Shown piece by piece: positions 13,197 to 26,430 of a stretch of 64,000 nucleotides of DNA. The number at the start of each line of letters is the position of its first letter. The first letter of the stretch is position 1. The notes under the pieces were generated by a model. It was not told the origin of the DNA, ran no database searches, and worked only from the letters and a program-made list of their open reading frames with translations. Source of the stretch: Tyto alba (Eukaryota > Chordata > Aves > Strigiformes > Tytonidae); assembly GCF_018691265.1 (NCBI RefSeq), contig NW_024881279.1:5547243-5611242 (forward strand), in the 5' to 3' direction. The translations under genes were made by a program, and so were the position numbers.

Positions 13197-14845
13197 CTTC
13201 CTAGCAATGTATTACCATGACAACTCCATCCATATTTCGAGAACAATCACTTCCAGCCATTAAACTATCAACTATGCACTCAGTGTAACAAAATAATTCA
13301 TAAACCAATGGACTAAGTGCCAGGAAAAGATGTGATCAAGCAGTCTTATGATACTCAAGAGAAATACTGTTCTGCCTCAGTATGCATTTGAGTTTACTTT
13401 TTGTTAAAAATAGATGGAGATGAACATAAACTGAACACAGTGAATGTCTGAGATAACTTACAATAAATGCTGGGGGTGTTGAAATTGCAGCACTGAAGGA
13501 AAAACATTGTAAGATCCTACAGGGTTTGATAATAAGATACTCCCTTTCTTGGACACTGCTGAGCTCTTGAAGGTTAAACTTGAGCATTATTCTAGACTTT
13601 AGGAAAATGTAGATCCCCTTACTGTATATATGTCACTGACTTGTGGCCAAGTGAGAGCTGACCATACAATCTCTCCATCCCACTGTTTTCAGAGAAGGAC
13701 ACTGCATGGTTTTGACAATCACAGTTTCATCACACTTGCAGTGTTTTTGCCTTATCAGGGTGGAATAAAGCAGCAGTGTCTGTGGCCCTCTACAGAAAAA
13801 TCTACAAGTGGCAAGGTGGTTTACAGCTGGCTTTCTGAAATACACTTTTTAAATTAATATCTATGCCCAGAAAGTTTGGGACTGCCAAGTGAAGGCTCAC
13901 AGGTCTCTGTGATCCCTGTTTGTTGTTTTGTTTTGTTTTTTTCACGATTAACAAAGATGAATGTGACATTTTTTTCTGGAGGATTTCATAAATATTCCAC
14001 TGGTATCTCATCTCAAAAAATTTTTTTCAGGGCATGCTTTTCTCCTCCTTGTTGTTCATTCCCTGGGAATTTGGTTGTGCAGAATGAGCCCGCTCTGTGC
14101 TCTGTACTCCCGATCAAAAGAGGTCTCGTGTGAACGGGGAGCACCCTGGGCCACCCTAAAGTCTCATCGGCCATGAGCCCCACCTCCGCAGCCGTACATT
14201 CCTGCCTGCAATCCAGGGCGAGACTAAGCACCAGATGTCTGACCTTCTCACCCTCCTGGCAACACTAAATGTCCTTTCCTGTAAGGTTCTGCGGGGTTTT
14301 ATTTTCCTTTCTTTTCCCAGTCTCTAACTGCTGGTTATTATCATTATTAAGCATAAATAGCCTCTTTCACACTCCACAAGGCGAGTGCTCCTATGAATAA
14401 AGCCTAACTACCGTGAAAGCGTTTGCATGATGATACTGGGAGTGATTCAGAGAGCAACTTGCAACTAAATTAATAAGAGAAAGGAACATTATGAACCCAT
14501 CTCACTTTTTAGGCAAGAGGATATTTCCATATGCTTGGATCAAGAATGTATCCTGTATTTTACTTCTGCAAAGGATCTTTCCTTAAGTTAAGACTAGGAA
14601 AGATTTCAAAAATTGAGCACGAGGAAAGTATTAATATCGTAGTTCGACTCACAGTCTAAATGAGCAGTTGTTTTTCAGTGGGGAGTGCAACTGCCTAAAA
14701 AGAAATCTGGCAAAGGCCATCCATCCACAGCACCTGGTGAGGAAAAAAAAAATAATACATATTTGACATGGAACAGATGGGTATTGCCCTTACACTGTAC
14801 TTTTAATTTATCATCCAACACATCTATGCACTAAGGGCAATGTGA

Positions 14846-14870
14846 ATGCAAATGTGACTTCTATTTGCAT
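14846..14870. promoter_or_regulatory. Inverted pair of POU octamer motifs
   Basis: A perfect octamer ATGCAAAT (14846-14853) is followed, after the 9-bp spacer GTGACTTCT, by its exact reverse complement ATTTGCAT (14863-14870). Octamers are bound by POU-domain factors. Two perfect copies facing each other could be a cooperative site in a distal element. The motifs are seen directly; function is inference. Confidence 0.4.
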
Positions 14871-16749
14871 GAAGGGCTGAAAATAGCTGAATGCAGGTTA
14901 CAGTTACGGGCATGTAGATATCAAAAAGCCTCTAACCGCATCCTGTTACAATTAATGGTCTGTGTTCATACCACTTCATGCTGCGATGCCCTCAAATATC
15001 ACAAACTAAGCAGAGTCGAGCAGGATCATTAGGAGGAAAGGAGAGCTCTAAAGAATCCTCCTGTGCTGGCAGCACAGGCCACTCCGAGCTGGCATTGTGC
15101 TGATGCCCAGCCAGCCGTGGGACAGGCTGCTGTACAGGGACAATCTAGGAAATACATAAACTGAGACTGAAATACAGCACTCTGAGATTTTTTTTTTTTT
15201 TTTGAAGGAGGGAAGGGATTTTTGTCTGTTGCCTTAATCATGATTTGGTGCACAGCTTCTGCATCCTGGCTTTTCCCCCAAAAGGCCAGGCTGATACACT
15301 GCTACACCAAAATCGTGCAGAGTTCCTGCCTGCTGGGGAAGAGCCGCTTTGCTCCTCTCTAAAGGTTGCTCCTTCTAGTCTTAAATACAACCATCTCTTC
15401 CCCTTTTAACTGAGGTGGGAGCTGTGACACCCACAGGTGAAGGGCAAGGAGCACACAATGTGGTATGAGGAAGAGAGAACAATGACATGCAACCATTTCT
15501 CCAAGAAGAATTGTGAATATAAGTCCTGTTTTCAAAAATGCATCACATAGAAATGTCAAATACAGCATTCAATAATCAGGAGGAGGTTCAATCCAGCCTC
15601 ACCGATCTTTAACATGCATAAAATTCAGATCCAGAAAGGCAAGGGGTGACTGTGCCCCAACTTAAGTGGCTGCGCGTTGCTGAGTGCCGTGCTTTCTTTA
15701 TGGTTCCCAAAAATTCCAGTTTTTGAGCATGTTTTATCTCATTCCAAAACTGTTTTGCAGAGATATGAGGACATGTCTAATACTTTAAAAAAATGTAAAC
15801 ATTGTGGTCATTTAGCAAGATTCCCCCTCTCCCCTTCCTTTTGTTCGAGCAGAATGAGGCTGGATGGACTCTTGTTTACAGTCTCTTACAGTGGGCTCTT
15901 TTACTGCCAATGCCACAAATGATGTCATTTATTTAGCGGGAGACTGACTATTAGAAATGCCAAATGCAATTAGGATCTTTACTTTCAATTGTGTTTTACA
16001 AACACTGATGGTGAGAAATGGCTCCTACCTTTTGAACTTTCAGACTGGCGGTGGGAGCCTTCCCTTGAAAGGGCTGTTGGCAAAGGTTTCAACGTAGGGC
16101 GAGAAGAGATTTCACACGGTATTTGCAATTCTGCTCTGAATTTGGAAAGTTCATAAGCTTTCAGCCACCAGGGCAGTGATGTCACTGAAAAGAACTTCTC
16201 TCCTGAGTGAAAAAAAAAAAAAAAGCATCATTAACCCCTGGAGATTGCAGAGCGAAGGCTCTGCCTGCCTCAGGTCCTCCAAGTCCGGGAGAAATGGGGC
16301 TGAGCTGGCCAGATGCTGCCAGCTGGTGTGGAGCCAGCGTACTAGGATCCTACTCCACCCATGACACTTAGAGAGAAACAAAGGGTGTAAAGGGTGTGTT
16401 AGGGACAGGAAGAGGCGTGATGCTTGTGACTGTACTCCAGCTATTCTCCACTGTCAGAAGCCCCCTGAGGGAGGAGGTGGGAGGAGGCGAGGGGAGGAAG
16501 GCCAGTAGCAGATGGCATTAATTTAGCACAGCCCAAGGCTGCTGCACAATATGCTAAAGCTTGGTCCTTGTTTAGAACCAGCCTTAAAACCTGCAGCCCC
16601 ATGCTTGCAGTCTGCTCTTATACCCTTTGCGCAAGGAGAGGAAACCTGGGCATCCAAGCCAGTCCTGAAAGTCACCCAGCAAAGCTCCAGCTGACAACAG
16701 TCAAGATGTTGTTAAGCATGCAGGGAAGCTCTGGGGGCCCATCCCAGCA
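14871..16749. other. Intergenic DNA, no gene seen
   Basis: No exon or recognisable element. It contains a T16 tract (15188-15203) and an A15 tract (16210-16224). Confidence 0.5.
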
Positions 16750-16810
16750 CTTGCTGACGTCAATGGAAACCTTTCTGTTGACTTCAGTAGACTCTGGATC
16801 AGGCCCCTGG
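16750..16810. repeat. Candidate palindromic amniote dispersed repeat
   Basis: Contains GACGTCAATGGAAAC, then TTGACTTCAGTAGAC, then TGGATCAGGCCC. The pairing of CATTGACTTCAATGG-type cores with GGATCAGGCCC-type ends recurs in palindromic MITE-like repeats of bird and reptile genomes. I recognise the pattern but cannot name the family. Confidence 0.35.
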
Positions 16811-19800
16811 TTTATAATTGCAATCATACATGGTTTCTCTCCTTCCTTCTTCTGACCAGAATTGGTAAAAAAAGTGTATGGGACATCTGCTCTTCAACAG
16901 CTCTGGCTGTTCAAGCACCTTCCTGATCCTAACGATGGGAGCGTGTAACCAGAGTAACCTGTACGCAGACACTATTAGACTTACAGTATCTGATTTATTG
17001 TGATTTAGTTTCAGCGTATTCAGCAAGAACTCCACTCTCCATGGCAGCTGGCACTTCTGTGCACTGCAGTGTCCAGCACTGCCCTCTCCTCTCCCTTTCT
17101 TCAGCAAGGGTCTGCTTCTCAACCTGATGCTGTACTATTAGCTGTTAAATTCACAGACAAGAAAACCCAAAGGGTGTATTTTCTTTATTCTATATTCACA
17201 AACCACCATAACTATCACACATGAAACTCACAGGTCCTCCTGAGAAAATAAAAGCAGGTCACCCACCAGAGCCCAGCCTGTGATCTGGCACCTTTGTACT
17301 GATGTGAAGAAGTTTAACCCAGAACCTTCCTGCTCCCTCTGATCCTTTGGCGCCAGCTCCATGTCCTCCTCAGACTTTTTCCTTCATCCTCCAGAGTCCT
17401 CCCACCACCACCTCTTCCAGGGATTTTTGTGCAGGTTATTTGAGGATACAGATACTTGAGTGAAAATATGATGATGAAGCACCTGTGTTTTGACTATACA
17501 CTATCTTTTGCTGCTGGTTTTAATGTTCTGTACATTCCTGTGTGATTACTTTTTCTGTGTTGCCTCTCTTTCATTGAGCGCGTGAATGCAAATCAGTGCT
17601 GGGATGTTATTAATTTTCTTCCAGCTGATAAAATGTCTGTGAAGCAGGAGGGAGCACGCAGTCTGGTCTGTGTCCTTTAAGCACAAGCTGCATGCAGCCA
17701 GCAATTTTTCCCTGCAGTTCAGAGTTATTCCTGTAATAAATGAATCAGTAAAAAAGTTGCTGATCTTATTTTCACAAAGTGGAAAAAAGGTTTTCTCAAA
17801 ATTCTCAGAAAATTTAAACAAAGGAAAGGAGTTTGTTATCAAACCCATGGAACTGATGAAAAAACAATCTACTGTTATCGTCGTGCTGCTAAATTTACTA
17901 AACTGCTTTTGCAAACCCCAGCTACTACACGGTATTTCTAAAAAGGGCACCCTAGATTCATGCTGCAAAACTTCCCAAAATTTTCTCCTTATTTTGTGTA
18001 AATTTGCCATCATGTTGCAGGAACCTTGTTATTGTTCACTACAGGTTCTGAGGCTAAAGCTTCCTTTCAACTCTTTCTATTATAGTAAAACAGTGACATT
18101 TCAGCTTAAGGACAGATCGAACATGTTTTACTTTTTTAAAGCTTTTTGATATTATTTTGGTGCTAGCACTTTAGTTTGCATGTCTATGCCACTGAATCCG
18201 TACAGCCCTCCATTTTAATCTGTCTTGACTCTTCTTCTGATGGGTCAATATCTTAGGATATATTCTTGGCCAAGGTGAAAAAAAACTTTGCAGGTCAAGC
18301 CATAAGGGAAATATTGTTAATGAACTTTTAGGTTTTAGGTCTTGTAAATCAGCAGAGAACTACAGAGATTTAGAAAGAGGGTTCTCGTGTCTCCCGTTGC
18401 TGTGCAGGCTACGTAAGTCCAGTTCACTGCCATCTTTTTAGAAGAGTAACGGACTGATTTAAATGCTTCTTTTCCCCCTCTGCTTTTTACTTTAGGGGCA
18501 GAAGACAGGATGTGAAGCTTGTTATTGCCTGTATGTAACTTGGTATCTGTTGTACAGGCCAGGCTGCAGCTGGTACAGCGCACTGGCTGGGAAGCAGAGC
18601 TTTGCTTTCAGCGTGGCACCAGGCATGATACCGCCGATGTCTGGAGGTGCACAGTGCGATGGGCACTGCCTGTGACTTCTGGCAAGGCAGAAACCAGCAC
18701 GCTGCTACAGTCTCTGTACTTCATGACCCTGCTTTATACAGCTGCTGACTCCCAGCATCCTGGTACTGTGGATGCTGAGTGAAATGAAGAACCTTGTGCA
18801 GAGTGCTTGAACCTGGCCAGGCCTGGATTTGCTAAGCAGACCCCTGGATGGGCTCGATGGCCTGATGCCCCTGATACTACTAGCAGGAGTAGCATCAAAG
18901 TGAGTGGTTTCAGCAGGGCAGCTCTGTCCCTTCCCTGGATGTCAGCAGGAACTGATGGGGGTCAGTATGCAGCGAACGCCTTTCCTCTGCAAGAGGTTAG
19001 CCTGAGATGCTGCGGTGAGGCCACCATTTGTTCCAGGCAGAAAGCTGGTGTAGGACCCATGTCCTGGAGGCAGGGAGGAAGGAAACCCTAAGGAAGGAAG
19101 ATTAACAACACTGAGTCATGATCTAAGTCTCAGCCTGCCTCTAGGCAGCACATGTCCTGCTCGCCATGAGTGGGGTTTAAGGCAAAGCAACAACAGATGC
19201 TTCTGACTGAAGTATTGTGAAGAAATTGCTCTTAGGTTTTCAACTTCACCTTCTAGAATTTAGTGTCTAGACTGCTTTTAAAGGTGGACATCTGGAGAAA
19301 CATATCGTGTCGTGGCTTATTTAAGAAATGTTATTGATGAGCACAGGTTAGTGCATAAGGCAAGACAATGAAGGCTGTACTACTGATAATGCATCATCCT
19401 GGTTTGATATGCCATCAGAATTGGTGGCTTTGGCCAACCCCCAAGAGATTCAAAAAGCAAACCCAAAAGGGAGCTGCGGTAAGTTGGAGGGACACTATCA
19501 GACTAAGAAGAGTTTTTGTGACTTGACTTCATCTTGTGAGTATACAAAATCCTTCCATTGCTGATGTACTTGTTCTAAAGAGCCAAGGAAGAGTCAGGAA
19601 TACTCAGTAAATTCTGGCTTGAACTGCACTGTGAAGAGCTTTGAGGAGGAAAATGCCCTTTCCTCTTTTCCCTTGATGATGTTCCATCCTTGACCTGTGT
19701 CACAGTCCCTTCCAGGCAGGGCCACTCGCTAAGGCTAAACGACCTTCACATATTTGATATAGTAAAAGGAGTTCTGGGTGTTTCACAAAAATAAACTCAT

Positions 19801-20982
19801 CAGAGATGTCTATTACCAAAGGCTTAGTGCAGTTATTTAGCTGAATGTGGTAATGAGATGAGTTCTAGTAGCGCAGTAAAAATGGAAAATCTGACATTTT
19901 CTGGTGTTGGAAATGTAGGAGTTGTTGACAAGAATTTGAAGATTAACAGTAAAAGGGTGGCAGTGGGGAGCAGAGACGTCGTGGGGTTTGACACTGGTTT
20001 GTCCTTTGCTCTGCCCATGTAAATTCTGATGCATTCAGTCTTCAAAGAAGTCACAGAAGAGACAAAGTTGACAAAGTTTGAGATTAAATCAATACCCAGG
20101 TGAAAACAATGCAAATTTATGAAAACAAAGGCAGCAAAACACTGAACAAAGGTAAAACCTCTTTGTTAACATTTGGCTCTCAAGCCTCAGATCCCTAGAA
20201 AAAGTTTGATAACTTAATACAGGGATGTTCTTGTTTGTTCCTCTCTCCAATCTTTCACGGTCATTTGAAAGTTAAAACAGATCCTCCTCCTCCAGACAGT
20301 CTAGTACAGTGAAAGCAGCTTGTTACAAAACATGCTTAAGAATGTTTAAATAAAAATATGTAGAATAAAGAAGGAACTATTCATGATGCATCACTCCTCT
20401 GACAGGCTGTGAAGTTATTTCACCCTTCAACACAAGTGTTAAAACATAATGGAGTCCCTACTGAGTGTTTTCATGCCTACCAGAACATTAAAAAAAAAGC
20501 ATAACAAAATGCCCAGTGTGCCCCTAACTATTAGCTTGGATGAGTAAGGAGGCCAAGAGAAAACAGTGGCACTGTGGGAAATATTTGTGGTGACGGAAGG
20601 AAACAATAACTGAAAGTGATAAAAATGGATGATTCTCGTGCAACCATGCATCGGCCAGGGAAGCACATTGTGCCTCTTGCAATGGAGGACAATCTGCAAG
20701 CAGAGCATCAACATAGACTATGTTTTTTTTTCTCTCTGCTACCATAAAGAATTTTAAAAGCCAGATTTAAAAAAGACCTCCAGTTGGGAAAGAAGGCCGT
20801 TTCTGGTCCTTTTGGTTACAAAAAGGGCCATTCAGCTTATGAGCAAGACTATGTGATAGATACTCGGAATGCACCATTTCAATCTATTCTTTTTTGCTTA
20901 TAATTTAGTTGGGAACATGAAATGGGCACAGATGTAGCACCGCAGTGTGCAAAAGTGGGGCACTAAATGGTGCATTAACATA
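16811..20982. other. Intergenic DNA, no gene seen
   Basis: No exon supported. Open frames of 155 codons (minus, 17546-18013) and 159 codons (plus, 17670-18149) overlap on opposite strands. Neither resembles a known protein, and there is no promoter or splice support. Confidence 0.5.
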
Positions 20983-21054
20983 GAGCTGAATTCTGATGTC
21001 ATTAATCAGTCCCTATTCAGAAAGAAAGCAGTGAGGGTTTTGCCTGCATAAAAT
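20983..21054. repeat. Candidate palindromic amniote dispersed repeat
   Basis: Reads GAATTCTGATGTCATTAATC, then CCCTATTCAG, then CAGTGAGGGTTTTGCCTGCA. This parallels the palindromic form in which TTACTCAGGCAAAACTCCC meets GGGAGTTTTGCCTGAGTAA across a CATTGACTTCAATGG centre. The copy is diverged and its centre is eroded. Confidence 0.4.
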
Positions 21055-21402
21055 ACCCATAAGGCTTGACCTTTAATATAAAATAATCTCATTTAAATTT
21101 TACTGAATTCACTGAAGTTTATGAACTCAGAGTGGTTGCTCAGGTATACATTAATGGTGAACTGGCTGTAATTGATAATTTGCTCCAAATAAGATATTAA
21201 CTCTTATTGCTTTTTTTTTCTCTGATTCCCAGTACAGATTGAAAGCTCTTCTGAGGCCTTGCATCTTATTTGATGTTTAAATGCAAAGAACCTAGGAAGA
21301 ATTGTCCTGAATTATTGTAATTTGTAACAAGGAAGTGATTTTTTATGGAGGGCCAAAAGCCTTTCTGTACTCAGAAACTGGGACGGTTTAACTTTGTTCT
21401 CA

Positions 21403-21475
21403 CTTCACACTGATGTAGCTTCATAACCACCCAATGGGAAGTGATGGTTATAGTGTTGTAAAACTGATGGAAATA
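21403..21475. repeat. Palindromic amniote dispersed repeat with 7-bp arms intact
   Basis: CACACTGATGTAG leads into inverted arms ATAACCA (21423-21429) and TGGTTAT (21445-21451) around CCCAATGGG, then TGTTGTAAAACTGATGG. This matches the layout of the ACACTGGTGTAA / CAATGG / GTGTAAAACTGATG palindromic repeats seen widely in sauropsids. Confidence 0.45.
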
Positions 21476-22957
21476 ACAGGATTATCTTTGACTATCCACA
21501 GTTTTTTTCATGTCAGGAATTTGAACAGCCTGAAATCATTTTGCCTCTGGATGGTTTTTTTTTTTCCCTTTTAGTAGAAAGGACTAGATAATATATTGTG
21601 GGCTGATACATGGCATTACGCTCTTCTCGGTACAAAGCCTGCAAAAGTTAAGTGGAAAGGACAAAAGGCAGGCAGGGGAAGCAATCAGCCAAAACAAAAC
21701 CCTCTGCAAACCAAAACTGGTCAGTCAGGTGAAGGGCAGGGCCTGGGGAAGCCATCCTACTCAGTGTTTTTGTTCTCCAAGAAGTTTGGAGCCACCAGCA
21801 GCAGAACCAATGTTGTAATTTGAGAGAAAACCCCCAACACTCACTGCAAGCTCCTCACAGTCTCACTTCATTGTCATTCACCTTCAGTTCCTGCAGCAAT
21901 CCTGGCCTGCAGGAGGACAAGTCCACCCTCCTTCCACCGCCCTGGGCCGGTGACGGTGTGAGATCCTCAAGGTTGCGTGTGGCAGTTCTGGTGCTGGCAC
22001 CCCCAGCACCCTGGCTGCACCCACAGTCGCCTTCCAGTTCTTGTGGAGAAGAGCAGCTGGTGGCAGTTTCTCAGCTCTTTAAACTGGTCGTGAATCACTC
22101 AAATCTTTTCAAAACTCTTGATTTTGAAGGTACCAGGTTTCCTGTCTGAAGTTTCCCCAATATCCGTTCAGCATTGTTGTTCTTCCTCTAGGAATATTTC
22201 TTCCTGTATATGAAAGTAATTGCAGTAATGTTCACAAGATAAAAATGGAAGTATGCTACATGCATTCAATGTATTTTTTATATCAAGCCTTTGTTAATAT
22301 CACTATTCATAGAAGCAATTTTACGGAAAACAGAAATTCCGATTTTGCTGGGTTTGCTTTAGGTCTGGTTCCATAAACACTAACTTTGTTAGAAAATTCT
22401 GAAAATCTTTTATTTTATGTTAATTGAAATAACCGTGACAACATAACACAATTTACTTCCTTTAAAATTCAGTGGTGGTAAAATTGGCATTATCTTATGT
22501 CAGTTCTCAATTTGCATCAGAAATATTCTAGCCAGTGGTGTAAACTGGCTTATGTTCAAATTTTTCAATTATTCTTTTACTTCTTTTTAAAATGGTCACT
22601 TCTCTGGTGAAAGGATCAAATGTTAATGACGTATGAAAGGGGGTTTTTGAGCCACGTAAGACTTAATAAAACCATAATTTTGCATTTTATTGCTTCGGTG
22701 GGGAAAAGCTATTAATTAGGAGTAGCATGGTAGAGAAAACTGCTTTTTGGCTCTGACTACCAACTGGTTTATTCTTATAAACAATTGGTCCCACTTAATG
22801 ACCAGACCATACTCTATTTATTAGCTACTGTCAAGCATTCCCAGACCTCATAGTTTTATGTCTGTGAAACACTTGTATATTATGATCTCACCTCATGATA
22901 CAGAATCTCTCTATTCAAGTTTATACATGACGTGGAAAGTCTCCGAGATGTACTCTG
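21476..22957. other. Intergenic DNA, no gene seen
   Basis: AT-rich for the most part. No exon, RNA gene or clear mobile element. Confidence 0.5.
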
Positions 22958-23029
22958 AGGTGTAAAATTAGTGTAATTCCGCTGGAATGAAAGAGACGTG
23001 CCAATTTATATCAAGTTAAGCTATGGCCC
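22958..23029. repeat. Palindromic amniote dispersed repeat (best preserved copy)
   Basis: Starts GAGGTGTAAAATTAGTGTAA, continues TTCCGCTGGAATGAAAG, then GTGCCAATTTATATCAAG and ends CTATGGCCC. It follows a form I recognise from sauropsid genomes: GGTGTAAATCAGTGTAAC, a CACTGAAGTCAATGG centre, GCCAATTTACACCAG, and a GGATCTGGCCC end. The element is nonautonomous and palindromic; the family name is not known to me. Confidence 0.5.
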
Positions 23030-25084
23030 ACAATGTCTCAAAGACATTTGCTTTTGTCTAGCAAACAAGCAAACAAACGTTCTTCATTTCTATGGAAAAT
23101 AATGCTTATGTCTCTCCTTGCTCATGTACAGAAGGAGATCAAAGATGGCACAATCTCTTCTTGCAAGGCAGCGTTTCACTACCAGACAATTAATATGATA
23201 GTATCAGGGAAATGAAAATCTATTCCATGCCTAGGTGTTTCCCCTCATGGACTGGAAAACTACTCGGTTTATCATTTTCTGTCTTTAGGCAAAAAGGTAA
23301 CTCTTATTTGCATGTTTGTCAGTTTGTGCTTGAGAGTACGAGATTTACTTAAAAACAAGCTCAGCCAGCTACATGAAATGCCAATGGTCTTATTATTCTC
23401 AGAGAGCAGAGCACTTAAGCCCATGATTAAAATGAATTTAATTGAATTTAAGCATGTGCTTAAAGTAAAGCATAGCCATAAATACTTTGCTGAATAGATG
23501 GGAGATTATTCTCATGTTAAATATAAACACTGATCAGTATTTTCCTAAAATCAAGGTTTACAGCCCTCTATCAGCAGTTCCAACTACACAAATAATAAAA
23601 ACTGGCACCAAAGTCAGTCTTTTTCAATGAAATTTGTTCGACAGAATGAAGATCAAGGTGCCGCTTATATAATAAATTGGCAGAGTAGGTTTGAAACGAG
23701 AACACAAATATTTAAATCTGGGTGTGATGAGTTATGTATAAGAAAGGCAGGAAAGAGCTTATTTCGAGTTGAATTGTGTGGCTTTCTCAGAAACACATCC
23801 TTGGTAATCTAGAATGGAAACACCTCCCTGTTCTATGAAACCTCAAAAGTGTCAGTATTTAAGGGACAGTGGGAACTACAGTGCAACTACAGCTGCTCTG
23901 TGTTTTTACACCCAAGATCCTCTGTATCAGGTTAGTCTTTGGAATTCAAAATTGGGGGTTGAATTAAAAATTTCAGCTCTGAGTTGCCACTGATGTATCT
24001 GACTGATTTTGGACATGTGGCATTTTCTAGCTGAACTTGGTTTTCTTTGTATTGCTAATGGGAATGAAAACGCTTTTCTCTTAGAATGGGTAATAATTAA
24101 ATATTTATCAAGTGTTTTGCTGTCCTTTTGGGCTGGACCAAAGAAACACTGGCCTAAATCTGTCCCGTTGACATATATAGATTTTTAAAAATACCTTGAG
24201 AAATATGTTGCATTTTACCGCTAGTTTAGGGAAGGAGGAGAATGGACAGATGGAAAGGTTCAGCTGCAATCCCATCTCATCACTGGCAAAACACAAGTTT
24301 TGGAAGTTACTTTTCCATTAGATGCTCCTCATTTGCATTACTCTTTTAAAAGGAATTTTTTTTTCTATCAAAACACAACTTTTCAAATGCCAAATGACTG
24401 TCCTCCTTGCTACCATTTTCCCTTCACAGACAATGTAAAATTCTTTTTTTTTTTTTCCTGTTTGTCATGAAGAGAAGTTTCCTTTTATTGCATAGCTCTA
24501 GTATCACTGGAAGGGACCAGCTGTCTGTTTCAAAATGTAACGTTAATTGTTGTACATAACGATATAAAACTGTGGTCAAAAAGCTGTTATATGGTTAGTT
24601 CAGTTAGTATCTGCGTTGGGCTGGAAGCTCTGCACAGTGGTGCTCTACCATACCGAAGCTTCACTAAATTGAAGCTTCTATTCAAATGACCTTTAATGTG
24701 GAGATCCTAATAATAGCTTCTTAATGTAGATTAGAATAATTAATGCATTTTTGAGTTACATAGTGTAAACTCATTACTGACTTTTTGGAAGCTTTGCTCC
24801 TGAGCATGCTGAGAAAGCCAGAGTGGTACACTAAACAAAACCAATTTCACAGTTTTTGCCTGGAAGAGTTTTATTCCTATTAACAGATGCATTTATATGT
24901 GTAATTTGTAAATACGTAACAGTATTTGTAGGATGGTGGAGAAATATGACAGAATTTGAAAAGATTGCAGACCAGAATTTGTGATATTTTAGACAACAGA
25001 ATATGGCTGCAGTGAGATACGAGCTTCAGGGTGAAAAGCAGTTCTCCTAACAGCATGTGAAGAACATGCGTATCACCCTGCCAG
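23030..25084. other. Intergenic DNA, no gene seen
   Basis: AT-rich. It holds single octamer matches ATTTGCAT near 23308 and 24332 and a T-run near 24443. No exon supported. Confidence 0.5.
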
Positions 25085-26430
25085 GTGGGATCAAAGGCCT
25101 GGCTGGCTGAGTGTCCTGTCTAACAGCCAGCAACAGAGGATGCCCAGAGGAAGAAAGTAAGTACAGGGCAAACAGCAATGGCACAGGATACTCACCCAGC
25201 AATTTGCAACCAAGGGACTTCCGGAGCCAGAGGCCGGTGTCTTTATATTTCGTGACCTTTAATGGGTTTTTCTTTTGTGAACTTGCTCTGTTGCTGGTTT
25301 TGGTTTTTGAACGCATGTAAACTTTCAGTACCCGCAATGTTTGGTGGCAGAGATTTGAACCCCTTTATTACACTTTGTGTCTTCTCAGAAGCCTGCAGCT
25401 AAACTTCCTTTCACCTCCTCCAGAACTGGAAGACAAAGTCTTCTTTCACCTTCTCTGTTCTACTTGGGCTTTTTGCAGCTGTCAGTAACATCCCTTCTCA
25501 GCTGTTCCTTTTCCAGATGGAAGAGACTATTTAAACATTCCCTTCATGGGATCCATTTGATGCTTTGGATCACTCTCTTTGACCTTGTCTGTCCCTCTGC
25601 CAGATGTAGCATTTGTTTTTGAGACAGAGAACTGGCCTTCTGCATGGAACCTGAGATGCAGGTGCACCAGGAACTCACAGCATCAGTGTGATCTTTGCTT
25701 TGTTTGCCAGTCCTTTTGTGGCAATTCCTGACATTCAATGCACTCCTTGGTGATCAAAAATGAACTCAACACCTGCACCGAACTATTATAAAATATTGTC
25801 CCTGAGTAATAATAGGTTAGAGCATGTCATCTTGGATGTGACTTCACTCCCATGTGTGCAATTTTCCATTTATATTTACACCAAATTTAATCTGCCTTTT
25901 GTTTCCTATTCAGTATGGTGAACTCTTTCAGTTCTTCACACTGAGTCCTCATCCTCATTTTCCTAGACAACTTCGTTATCCACAGATCATCTTAGTGCCT
26001 TCTCCAGCTCACTTAGCAATACGTTGAGCTGCACCAATGTGCACATGCGTGCCTGTGAAATTCCACTTCCCTCTGTTGTGAAAAGTAACCAGATATTGCC
26101 ACTCTGCTGTCTGTCTTTCGAGTAGTTACACCTTTTCAGGAGACCATTACCTCTTTTTCCTTGGAGGATTATCTTTCTTAAGAAGGGTGTGAGTCATGGC
26201 CAAGAGTCTTTTAGCAATCTGGGTAGAACACCAAAAATATTATCATCTTCACACTCTGGCTGAATCCTTCAAAGAAATCCAGTAGTGATCTGCAAAGTCT
26301 CGACTTTCCTTTGACAAGCCATGTTCATCCTTCCCCACTCTATGCCTCATGGCGGGTGTCTGAACCTTCCTTTCTACTGTTGGCTCAAATCTTGACAGAT
26401 AATTGGAGCTCCAGAAAGGGAACCCAGGCT
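25085..26430 (-). mobile_element. 5'-truncated CR1 LINE (reverse transcriptase end and 3' UTR), minus orientation
   Basis: The plus strand is the reverse complement of a worn CR1 retrotransposon of the bird/turtle/crocodile type. Landmarks occur in consensus order. At 25117-25150 is TGTCTAACAGCCAGCAACAG plus a following ATGCCCAGAGG block. At 25489-25530 is ACATCCCTTCTCAGCTGTTC plus TTTTCCAGATGGAAGAG. At 25866-25905 is CATTTATATTTACACC plus AATTTAATCTGCC. At 26062 is TTCCACTTCCCTCTGTTGTG. At 26268-26330 is TTCAAAGAAATCCAGTAGTG plus GACAAGCCATGTTCATCC. The element's 3' end is at the lower coordinate and its 5' truncation at about 26430. Many indels and stops mean it encodes nothing now. Human-style repeats are absent, so this copy is one basis for placing the window in a sauropsid. 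Confidence 0.8.

Larger units (their letters stand above)
11261..14845. other. Intergenic DNA, no gene seen
   Basis: No supportable exon. It contains a TTTA tetranucleotide run (12211-12233) and a 12-bp direct repeat GCATGCCTTAAT at 13169-13180 and 13185-13196. The 14320-14500 stretch is AT-rich with few simple repeats. I cannot judge its conservation from one sequence. Confidence 0.5.
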
